This document shows, in pieces, positions 33,866 through 41,212 of a stretch of 55,170 bases of DNA. Below the pieces are notes generated by a model. It was given only the letters and a program-made list of their open reading frames with translations, was not told the DNA's origin and did not search any database. Origin of the DNA: Paraburkholderia caffeinitolerans (GTDB taxonomy: Bacteria > Pseudomonadota > Gammaproteobacteria > Burkholderiales > Burkholderiaceae); NCBI RefSeq assembly GCF_902859945.1, contig NZ_CADIKL010000050.1, positions 1 to 55,170 on the forward strand, written 5' to 3'. The translations under genes were made by a program, and so were the position numbers. Positions within the stretch are counted from its first letter, which is position 1; each line of letters begins with the position of its first letter.

Positions 33866-36307
33866 TTAGTTGCGCACCGGCTTGCCGGTTTGCAGCATGC
33901 CCATGATGCGTTCCTGCGTCTTCTGCGTGCCGAGCAAGTCGACAAAAGCGCGGCGCTCGAGCGTGAGCAGCCAGGCTTCGTCGACGAGGCTACCCGCCTC
34001 GACGTCGCCACCGCACACCGCTTCCGCGATGCGGCTCGCGATCAGGAAATCGTGGTCGCTGATGAAACGGCCATCGCGCATGTTCACGAGCGACGCCTTG
34101 ATGGTCGAGATCGCCGAGCGGCCCGCGACCGGAATCTGCGTCGCGCGCAGCGGCGGACGGTAGCCGGCGGCGCTCAGTGCGCGCGCTTCCTTCTTCGCCG
34201 TGTCGAGCAGCTCGAACACGTTGAAGACAATGGTGTCCGAAGGCTTCAGATAACCCATCGCGCGCGCTTCGAGCGCCGAGCCCGAGACCTTGGCCATCGC
34301 CGCATTCTCGAACGACTTCTGCAGGAACTTGAGCAGGTCGCTCGGCGCCGCGCCAACCGCTTGCGCGGCGTCGGCCGCACGCAGCGCCGCTTCCTTGAGA
34401 CCGCCGCCAGCGGGCACGAGACCCACGCCCACTTCCACGAGGCCGACATAGCTCTCGATGTGCGCGACGCGCTTCGCGCTGTGCAGCATGATTTCGCAGC
34501 CACCGCCGAGCGCGATGCCCGACACGGCAGCCACCACCGGCACGTTTGCGTACTTCACGCGCAGCATGGTGTCCTGGAACTTCTTCACGAACGGCTCGAT
34601 GCCCTTTGCGCCGCCCATCATGAACGCGGGCATGGCCTCTTCGAGGTTAGCGCCCGCCGAGAACGGGCCGCCCGGCGCCCCGAGCTTCAGCGACGTCGGT
34701 TGCCAGATCACGACGCCCTTGTAGCCGTCTTCGGCGATGTCGATCGCCTTCACGAGCGAGTCGAGCAAGCCCGGGCCCATCGTGTTCATCTTGCTCTTGT
34801 ACGAGACGATCACGATATCGTCCTCGCCAGCGCGGTCGTCGACCCACGCGCGCAGGTGCTCGTTCTCGAACAGCGTCTTGCCGAAGGTCTTCGGATCGCG
34901 CGCACTCGTCTCACCGGACAGCGCCGCGCGGAACACCTGGCGTTCGTACACCGGCAAATTCGAGCGCGGCACGAAGCGCGCCTCAGCCGCCGACCACGAA
35001 CCTTCGACGCCATGCACGCCGCCGTTCGCGGCCACCTGGCCTTCGAACACCCAAGCGGGCAGCGGCGCATTCGAGAGCGCCTTGCCTGCGTCGATGTCTT
35101 CCTTCACCCACTCGGCCACCTGCTTCCAGCCCGCGGCCTGCCAGCCCTCGAACGGGCCTTCGTTCCAGCCAAAGCCCCAGCGGATCGCGAGATCGACGTC
35201 GCGCGCGTTGTCCGCGATCGACGCGAGATGCACGCCGATGTAATGGAACACGTCGCGGAAAATCGACCACAGGAACTGCGCCTGCGGGTGCTGCGTTTCA
35301 CGCAGCAGCTTCAGACGCTCGGCGGGCGGGCGCTTGAGGATTCGGCCCACCAGTTCGTCGGCCTTGCCGCCGCCATCGACGTACTCGCCCGTGTTGGCGT
35401 CGAGCACCTTGATCGCCTTGCCTTCCTTGCGATAGAAGCCGCTGCCGGTCTTCTGACCGAGCGCGCCCTTCGCCACGAGGCCCGCGAGCACCGCCGGCGT
35501 TTCGTATGCGGCAAAGAACGGGTCGTCCTTGAGGTTGTCCTGCATCGTCTTGATGACGTGCTGCATGGTGTCGAGACCGACAACATCAGCAGTCCGGAAC
35601 GTTGCCGATTTCGCACGGCCAAGGCGAGCGCCCGTGAGGTCGTCGACTTCGTCGAAGCGCAGGCCGAACTTCTTCGCCTCGGCGATCACCGCGAGGATCG
35701 AGAACACGCCCACGCGGTTCGCGATGAAGTTCGGCGTGTCCTTCGCGCGCACCACGCCCTTGCCCACCACGCTCGTGAGGAACGATTCGAGCTGGTCGAG
35801 GATTTCGGGCTTGGTATGCGTCGTCGGGATCAGCTCGACGAGGTGCATGTAGCGCGGCGGATTGAAGAAGTGCACGCCGCAAAAACGCGCGCGCAGCGCT
35901 TCGTCGAAGCCTTGCGAGAGTTCGGTGATCGACAGGCCCGAGGTATTGGTCGCGAAGATCGCGTTCGGGCCGATGTGCGGCGCGACCTTCTTGTAGAGGT
36001 CGTGCTTCCAGTCCATGCGCTCAGCGATTGCCTCGATCACCACGTCGCATTCCGCGAGCTTGGCGATGTCGTCTTCGTAGTTCGCGGGCGTGATGTATTG
36101 CGCGTCGTCCTTCACGCCAAACGGCGCGGGCGAGAGCTTCTTGAGCGTTTCGATCGCCTTGAGCGCGATGGCGTTCTTCGGGCCTTCCTTCGCGGGCAGA
36201 TCGAACAGCAGCACAGGCACGCGCGCGTTGATCAGGTGCGCGGCGATCTGCGCGCCCATCACGCCGGCGCCGAGCACGGCCACCTTGCGAATATTGAGAT
36301 TGCTCAC
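33866..36307 (-). CDS. 3-hydroxyacyl-CoA dehydrogenase/enoyl-CoA hydratase fusion (FadN-like)
   Basis: A bifunctional beta-oxidation enzyme of 813 residues. Domain order is dehydrogenase first, hydratase last, as in FadN and opposite to E. coli FadB. The NAD motif VAVLGAGVMGAQIAAHL is at the N-terminus, and the catalytic-type His is in FCGVHFFNPPRYMHLVELI. The C-terminal crotonase domain has GAPGGPFSAGANLEE, VSGIALGGGCEIMLHSAKR and LVEVGVGLVPAGGGLKE with the expected Glu residues. I choose a GTG start at 36307, because GGAGG lies six bases upstream; the in-frame ATG at 36331 would place that ribosome site inside the coding sequence. The operon partners are acyl-CoA dehydrogenase upstream and thiolase downstream. 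Confidence 0.92.
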   Translation of the reverse strand: MSNLNIRKVAVLGAGVMGAQIAAHLINARVPVLLFDLPAKEGPKNAIALKAIETLKKLSPAPFGVKDDAQYITPANYEDDIAKLAECDVVIEAIAERMDWKHDLYKKVAPHIGPNAIFATNTSGLSITELSQGFDEALRARFCGVHFFNPPRYMHLVELIPTTHTKPEILDQLESFLTSVVGKGVVRAKDTPNFIANRVGVFSILAVIAEAKKFGLRFDEVDDLTGARLGRAKSATFRTADVVGLDTMQHVIKTMQDNLKDDPFFAAYETPAVLAGLVAKGALGQKTGSGFYRKEGKAIKVLDANTGEYVDGGGKADELVGRILKRPPAERLKLLRETQHPQAQFLWSIFRDVFHYIGVHLASIADNARDVDLAIRWGFGWNEGPFEGWQAAGWKQVAEWVKEDIDAGKALSNAPLPAWVFEGQVAANGGVHGVEGSWSAAEARFVPRSNLPVYERQVFRAALSGETSARDPKTFGKTLFENEHLRAWVDDRAGEDDIVIVSYKSKMNTMGPGLLDSLVKAIDIAEDGYKGVVIWQPTSLKLGAPGGPFSAGANLEEAMPAFMMGGAKGIEPFVKKFQDTMLRVKYANVPVVAAVSGIALGGGCEIMLHSAKRVAHIESYVGLVEVGVGLVPAGGGLKEAALRAADAAQAVGAAPSDLLKFLQKSFENAAMAKVSGSALEARAMGYLKPSDTIVFNVFELLDTAKKEARALSAAGYRPPLRATQIPVAGRSAISTIKASLVNMRDGRFISDHDFLIASRIAEAVCGGDVEAGSLVDEAWLLTLERRAFVDLLGTQKTQERIMGMLQTGKPVRN

Positions 36308-36318
36308 GTTGTTCCTCC
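36305..36318 (-). promoter_or_regulatory. Ribosome binding site that decides a GTG start
   Basis: GGAGG (36314-36318) followed by AACAAC and GTG (36305-36307). The six-base spacing is ideal and supports GTG rather than the upstream ATG at 36331 as the start of the fused beta-oxidation gene. Confidence 0.8.
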
Positions 36319-36448
36319 AGCGGATATGCAATGTCGAGCGGATTGAGGTGTGAGGGCAGCGCGCCGCAGCGAGTGATACAGCGGGCGCCGCCTCCGGACA
36401 TCGTGTTGACGGGGCGCGCGCCTTTGAAAAGCGCGCACCCGTTGGCTT

Positions 36449-38236
36449 TTAGAACAGCGCTTCGTCGACTTCCATCAGCGTCTTCGAACCGGCGCGAGCC
36501 TGGCGGATCGACGTAGCCGTTTCGGGCAGCAACTTCGCGAAATAGAAACGCGCTGTAGCCAGCTTCGATTTGTAGAAAGGATCGCCCGAGCTTTCCTTGT
36601 CGAGCGCGATGCGCGCCATGCGCGCCCAGAAGTACGCGAACACGAGGTGGCCCGCCGTGCGCAGGTACGGCACGGCGGCCGCGCCCACTTCGTCGGGGTT
36701 CTGCATCGCCTTCATGCCGATTTCCATCGTGAGCTTTTGCATCTTGTCGCCGATGTCGGCGAGCGGATTCACGAACTCCTGCATCTCCGGCTTGATGCCT
36801 TCGGCCTCGACGAAATCCGTCACGAGCTTGCCGAACTTCTTGAGCTTCGCGCCCATGTCGCCTAGCACCTTGCGGCCGAGCAGGTCGAGCGATTGAATGG
36901 TGTTGGTGCCTTCGTAGATCTGGTTGATGCGCGCGTCGCGCACGTACTGCTCCATGCCCCACTCGGAGATGAAACCGTGGCCGCCGTACACCTGCATGCC
37001 GAGGTTGGTGGATTCGAATGCGTTGTCGGTGAGGAAGGCCTTGATGATCGGTGTGAGCAGCGCGACGAGATCGGCCGCTTCCTTGCGCCCGGTTTCATCG
37101 GAATGAGACAGCTCCTTGTCGATCTGCAACGCGGACCAGTACGTGAACGCGCGCGCGCCCTCGGCCCAGGCCTTTTGCGTGAGCAGCATGCGGCGCACAT
37201 CCGGATGCACGATGATCGGGTCCGCTGCCTTTTCAGGGGCCTTCGGGCCGGTCAGCGCGCGCATCTGCAGACGCTCCTTCGCATACGCGAGCGAGTTCTG
37301 GTACGCGATTTCCGTGAGGCCGAGACCCTGCATGCCGACGCCAAGGCGCGCGGCGTTCATCATCACGAACATGGCATTCAAGCCCTTGTTCGGCTCTCCG
37401 ACCATCCAGCCCTTCGCGCCGTCGAGATTCATCACGCAGGTCGAGTTGCCGTGAATGCCCATCTTGTGCTCGATCGAGCCGCACTTGATGCCGTTGCGCT
37501 GGCCGGGCTCGCCCGCTTCGTTCGGCACGAACTTCGGCACGACGAACAGCGAAATGCCCTTGGTTCCCGGCGGCGCGTCCGGCAGACGCGCTAGCACGAG
37601 GTGAACGATGTTGGCCGCCATGTCGTGCTCGCCGGCCGAGATGAAGATCTTCGTGCCGGACAGCGCGTACGAGCCATCCGCATTCGGCTCGGCCTTCGTG
37701 CGCAGCAGGCCGAGATCGGTGCCGCAATGCGGCTCGGTCAGGCACATCGTGCCGGTCCATTCGCCCGAGACGATCTTCGGTAGATAGGTCTTCTGGAGTT
37801 CGGGGGTGCCGTGCGCGTGCAGGCACTCGTAGGCGCCATGCGAAAGACCCGGATACATGGTCCACGCCTGGTTCGCCGAGTTGAGCATTTCGTAGAGCGC
37901 GTTGTTCACGAACGCGGGCAGGCCCTGGCCGCCGAAATCGGGATCGCAGCCGAGCGCCGGCCAGCCGGCCTCGACGTATTGCGCGTACGCTTCCTTGAAG
38001 CCCGTCGGCGTGGTCACGACGCCGTCACCGGCGTAGGTGCAGCCCTCGCGGTCGCCGACCTGGTTCAGCGGAAACAGCACCTCCGAGCAGAACTTGCCGG
38101 CTTCTTCGAGCACCTGGTTGATGGTGTCGGCGTCGAGGTCCGCGTGCTTCGGCATCTGCTTGACTTCGCCTTCGACGTTCAGCAGTTCGTGCAGCACGAA
38201 TTGCATGTCGCGCAGCGGCGCGGTGTACTGTCCCAT
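36449..38236 (-). CDS. Acyl-CoA dehydrogenase, long form with C-terminal extension
   Basis: FAD enzyme for the first step of beta-oxidation. Its 595 residues make it longer than the usual 380-residue enzymes because of an N-terminal helical addition and a C-terminal domain of about 150 residues, as in the PA0506-like FadE group. The FAD/substrate motif is MCLTEPHCGTDLGLLRTKA. The mid beta domain has KGISLFVVPKF and KMGIHGNSTCVMNLDGAKG, and the C-terminal flavin motif is QVYGGHGFISEWGMEQYVRDARI with QIYEGTNTIQSLDLLGRK. A purine-rich GGGAGAAGAG directly precedes the ATG at 38236. It follows the TetR gene by 86 bases in the same operon. Confidence 0.92.
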   Translation of the reverse strand: MGQYTAPLRDMQFVLHELLNVEGEVKQMPKHADLDADTINQVLEEAGKFCSEVLFPLNQVGDREGCTYAGDGVVTTPTGFKEAYAQYVEAGWPALGCDPDFGGQGLPAFVNNALYEMLNSANQAWTMYPGLSHGAYECLHAHGTPELQKTYLPKIVSGEWTGTMCLTEPHCGTDLGLLRTKAEPNADGSYALSGTKIFISAGEHDMAANIVHLVLARLPDAPPGTKGISLFVVPKFVPNEAGEPGQRNGIKCGSIEHKMGIHGNSTCVMNLDGAKGWMVGEPNKGLNAMFVMMNAARLGVGMQGLGLTEIAYQNSLAYAKERLQMRALTGPKAPEKAADPIIVHPDVRRMLLTQKAWAEGARAFTYWSALQIDKELSHSDETGRKEAADLVALLTPIIKAFLTDNAFESTNLGMQVYGGHGFISEWGMEQYVRDARINQIYEGTNTIQSLDLLGRKVLGDMGAKLKKFGKLVTDFVEAEGIKPEMQEFVNPLADIGDKMQKLTMEIGMKAMQNPDEVGAAAVPYLRTAGHLVFAYFWARMARIALDKESSGDPFYKSKLATARFYFAKLLPETATSIRQARAGSKTLMEVDEALF

Positions 38237-38322
38237 CTCTCTTCTCCCTAGTTGAACCTGGAGTTTCGGGCCTCTCGCATACCGTCATGTGCCGCCGCCG
38301 CGCTCGCGCGCGCGCCCGGCCG

Positions 38323-38922
38323 CTAGTGGCTTACGCTCTGGTACGAAACAATCAGTTTTTCGAACGCGGCCCACGTATGCTCGACCGCATCCGGCAAGTG
38401 CAGGAAGCGGCCGTCATGATGCAGACCGAGTGTCACGCTATACAGTTCGAACAACATCAGCGCGGGATCGGTGTCCTTGCGCAGATGCCCCTCCTCAATC
38501 GCCTGCGAAATCGCCCGCATCAACGCTGCCCGCCACGTCGTCACGCTCGCGACCAACTGCTCGCGCACCTGACTGCCCGCCCGGTCGTCGTATTCGACCG
38601 CGCCGCTGATGTAGATGCAGCCGGTCGTGACCTCGTGGATACGCTTCTCGATCCATCGTGAGAGCATCGCACGCAGGCGCGGCAAACCTCGCGGCTCGCG
38701 CAGGCTCGGAAAGAAGACTTCTTCCTCGAATCTGTGGTGGTACTCGCGCACCACCTCGACCTGCAGGTCCTCGCGCGAACCGAAGTGCGCGAAGACGCCG
38801 CTCTTGCTCATCTGCATGCGCTCGGCAAGCAGGCCAATCGTCAGACCTTCCAGTCCGTCGCGGCTCGCGAGGTCGAGTGCTGCATCCAGAATGGCGGCTC
38901 GTGTCTGTTCGCCTTTTCGCAT
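38323..38922 (-). CDS. TetR-family transcriptional regulator of the fatty-acid operon
   Basis: A 199-residue one-component repressor. The N-terminal helix-turn-helix is GLTIGLLAERMQMSKSGVFAHFGSREDLQVEVV (about residues 27-60, the recognition helix ending in SKSGVFAHF). The C-terminal ligand domain has the IEKRIHEVTTGCIYIS and YDDRAGSQVREQL segments and is of the TetR_C type seen beside acyl-CoA dehydrogenase genes. I use the ATG at 38922, since the frame upstream to 38985 has no family similarity. It is probably first in the operon and likely senses an acyl-CoA, controlling itself and the enzymes downstream; both points are inference from position. Confidence 0.87.
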   Translation of the reverse strand: MRKGEQTRAAILDAALDLASRDGLEGLTIGLLAERMQMSKSGVFAHFGSREDLQVEVVREYHHRFEEEVFFPSLREPRGLPRLRAMLSRWIEKRIHEVTTGCIYISGAVEYDDRAGSQVREQLVASVTTWRAALMRAISQAIEEGHLRKDTDPALMLFELYSVTLGLHHDGRFLHLPDAVEHTWAAFEKLIVSYQSVSH

Positions 38923-39055
38923 AGCTTTATTTACCGTAACGATGAGACCGCGATGTGGGTGTCCGAACCGGGCAATCCAGCACATCAGGGCCGAAATGAA
39001 ATCGAACGGCCGTACTATTATTGAAGACAGCCGCTCGCGAAAACAAGAACTTTAT

Positions 39056-39071
39056 TAGAAACCGATTTCTA
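39056..39071. promoter_or_regulatory. Dyad upstream of the TetR gene, possible operator
   Basis: TAGAAA (39056-39061) and TTTCTA (39066-39071) flank CCGA, making 14 of 16 symmetric positions. It lies about 135 bases upstream of the TetR start in an AT-rich stretch. The GAAA...TTTC core recalls PsrA-type fatty-acid operators, but the spacing differs, so this is only a candidate. Confidence 0.4.
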
Positions 39072-39179
39072 GCCGGTACTCTAATTTTCGGGTATCGCGC
39101 GCCATGCACAAGCGAACATTTCTGGATTGCAAGCCTGTCGATTCGTGTGGCAGGCGTACATGCAGGCGGGATAAAGCGG

Positions 39180-40589
39180 CTAGTCGTAGCCGCCCACGGT
39201 GAGGAGTTTCATGGCTGCGCGATAGAACGACCACGCCAGCCAATTCAGCGCGCGCACATGCCAGGGCCGCGCCTCGTAGCGCGCCTGGTCGATCCGCGGG
39301 GACTCCTCGAAGGCGCCGAGGATGGCGTCGCGCAGTTGCGCGATCTCCGGATGCCGCACAAGCAGCACGTTGGCCTCGTTGTTGAGCACGAGCGAGAGCG
39401 CATCGAGATTCGAGGAGCCCACGGTCGCCCAGCTCGAATCGACCACCGCGACCTTGCCGTGCAGCATGGTCTTCTCGTACTCGGCGATCTGCACGCCTGC
39501 GCTCAACAGTTGGTGGTAGAGGAACGGCACGCCGTAGTCGAGCACCACGAACTCTTTTCGTCCGATCAAAAGCTTGACGGCGACGCCGCGCTCCGCGGCT
39601 TCGAGGAGCGCACGGCGCAGTCGTCGGCCTGGCATGAAGTACGGATTGGCGAGCAGCACTTCGTGGCGCGCCTCGCCGATGGCGTCGAGATAGGCCTTCT
39701 CGATCGCACGCCGGTTCACCACGTTGTCGCGCGCGACGAAAGCCACACAACGCACATGCGCCGCGCGCGGATCGCGCACGCTCGCGCGCAGGCGCTCGCG
39801 CAAGCGCGCAAACAGGCGCCCCGCAGGGCCCGCGCGCATGGCCGGTGAAAGCGCGCGCAACGCGTCGTCGACGATCTGTGCCGATGACGCAGTCGCAATC
39901 GTGTGTCCCGTCGGGCGCGGCGCCAGGTAGCCCGCGCTCGCGGGAACGCCGGGCAACGGCATACCTGCGGGCAGCGGCGGCTGATGGCCGAGGCGGATGC
40001 GCCGCCATTGCTGCTCGAACGCAAGACGCACATCGACCACCACGGGCCCGTGCAATTCAACGGCGAAATCCCAGCGTGGATACGGCAGTGTCTTGCCGTC
40101 CTGCTTGAGGTCGTCGATCACGTTGATGCCGCCGCACGACGCGTACTGGTCGTCGATCACGGCGAGCTTGCGATGCGTGCGCGAAAAACCGAAGCGCCCG
40201 AAGATATGCGGGTTGTAGACGCGATGCTCGATGCCGGCAGCGAGCCAGGTTTCGAAGAGCGCGAGATGAGGCGTGCCGATGCCATCGGTAATCACGCGCA
40301 CGCGCACGCCGCGCTGCGCCGCGCGAACGAGCGCTGCGGAAAGCGTCCGGCCAATCTCGTCGTCGCAGAAGATATAGGTTTCGATAACGACGTCGCGCGT
40401 GGCGGCATCGATATGTTCGACCATCGCCCCGAAGAGTTCGGCGCCCGAGCAGAACAGACGCACGTCGTTGCCGCTCGTGAAGCGGTAGCGCGAACGATAG
40501 CGCCGCCCCAGCAGCACATCGCGCAGACGCATGACGCGCTGCGAGTCCGTGCCCGATTCGGTGCCGGGTTCGGTGCGTGTATCGCTCAC
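39180..40589 (-). CDS. clsB: Cardiolipin synthase B-like phospholipase D protein
   Basis: Joins phosphatidyl groups to make cardiolipin at the inner membrane. About 469 residues with two PLD domains. The first HKD motif has His139 (THRKLAVIDDQYASCGGIN), the second His377 (LHGKVAVVDSSWATVGSSNLD). The N-terminal VRLFCSGAELFGAMVEHIDAA and IETYIFCDDEIGRTL blocks are typical of ClsB. The frame is open to 40664, but the GTG at 40589 overlaps the stop of nudB as GTGA, a usual coupling form, so I take it as the start. An in-frame ATG at about residue 20 (MRLRDVLL) is the alternative. Confidence 0.87.
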   Translation of the reverse strand: MSDTRTEPGTESGTDSQRVMRLRDVLLGRRYRSRYRFTSGNDVRLFCSGAELFGAMVEHIDAATRDVVIETYIFCDDEIGRTLSAALVRAAQRGVRVRVITDGIGTPHLALFETWLAAGIEHRVYNPHIFGRFGFSRTHRKLAVIDDQYASCGGINVIDDLKQDGKTLPYPRWDFAVELHGPVVVDVRLAFEQQWRRIRLGHQPPLPAGMPLPGVPASAGYLAPRPTGHTIATASSAQIVDDALRALSPAMRAGPAGRLFARLRERLRASVRDPRAAHVRCVAFVARDNVVNRRAIEKAYLDAIGEARHEVLLANPYFMPGRRLRRALLEAAERGVAVKLLIGRKEFVVLDYGVPFLYHQLLSAGVQIAEYEKTMLHGKVAVVDSSWATVGSSNLDALSLVLNNEANVLLVRHPEIAQLRDAILGAFEESPRIDQARYEARPWHVRALNWLAWSFYRAAMKLLTVGGYD

Positions 40590-41071
40590 GCGTGCGTCCC
40601 ACGAAGCTGCTCGAGACGCCCGGGCAGTTGCAGGATCGCGTCGCGATTGGACCACGAGAAGCACTGCGCGGCCGCCTCTTCATAAGGCAGCCATCGATAG
40701 GCGACATGCTCGCGCGGCGCGAGCGTGACGAGCGTGCCCTCGGGCACTTCGAGGCTGAACCAGTGCTCGGTGTTGCGCGTGACGCCCGGCGCATAGCGGT
40801 GCCGCCAGACTGGATAGATTTCGTACTCGATCTCGTGGCGCCAGTCACGCAGCGCGTGCTGCGGCACGCCCGGCGCGCCCACCACGATGCCCGTTTCCTC
40901 GGCGACCTCGCGCACGGCCGTCTCGACGAACGGCTCGTCGAGACTGTCCTTCGAGCCGGTCACCGACTGCCAGAAGCCCGATCGATCGGCACGCTCGATG
41001 ATCAGGACTTCGAGCCGTGGGGTATGAATGACGACGAGTACGGATTGCGGAATCTTCAGCGGCTTCTGCAT
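40586..41071 (-). CDS. nudB: Dihydroneopterin triphosphate diphosphatase (Nudix)
   Basis: Removes pyrophosphate from dihydroneopterin triphosphate in folate synthesis. The protein has 161 residues. The Nudix box runs from Gly39 to Gly61. The REVAEETG core is standard (Arg54, Glu55, Glu58, Glu59), but six residues instead of five separate the first Gly from Glu46. SGFWQSVTGSKDSLDEP is otherwise NudB-like. The substrate is assigned by resemblance and by the aspS-nudB neighbourhood that is common in proteobacteria. It overlaps clsB by four bases, and a strong terminator separates it from aspS. Confidence 0.87.
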   Translation of the reverse strand: MQKPLKIPQSVLVVIHTPRLEVLIIERADRSGFWQSVTGSKDSLDEPFVETAVREVAEETGIVVGAPGVPQHALRDWRHEIEYEIYPVWRHRYAPGVTRNTEHWFSLEVPEGTLVTLAPREHVAYRWLPYEEAAAQCFSWSNRDAILQLPGRLEQLRGTHA

Positions 41072-41163
41072 GGCGATGGTGCGCGACGGTACGTCCTGGG
41101 AATACGCGGAGCAATGTGTGGAACAGCGCGCGGCGCTCGAGCAATGAATTTAACGCAAAAAGC

Positions 41164-41190
41164 AAAAAAGGCGCACGATGCGCCTTTTTT
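41164..41190 (-). terminator. Bidirectional intrinsic terminator after aspS
   Basis: A 12-base-pair perfect stem (arms 41164-41175 and 41179-41190, AAAAAAGGCGCA and TGCGCCTTTTTT) with a CGA loop lies 22 bases after the aspS stop. The A and T runs make it a terminator on either strand. Confidence 0.92.
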
Positions 41191-41212
41191 GTGTTGCGTT
41201 ACGTGACGCCGC

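Noticed and set aside
32717..36346. A 1209-codon open frame on the plus strand
   Set aside because: It lies antisense across the thiolase and fused dehydrogenase genes, is rich in Arg, His, Ala and Val as expected for the mirror of GC-rich codons, and has no family features.
39055..40008. A 317-codon minus-strand frame inside clsB
   Set aside because: Arg/Ala/His-rich shadow frame of the clsB gene with no motifs.
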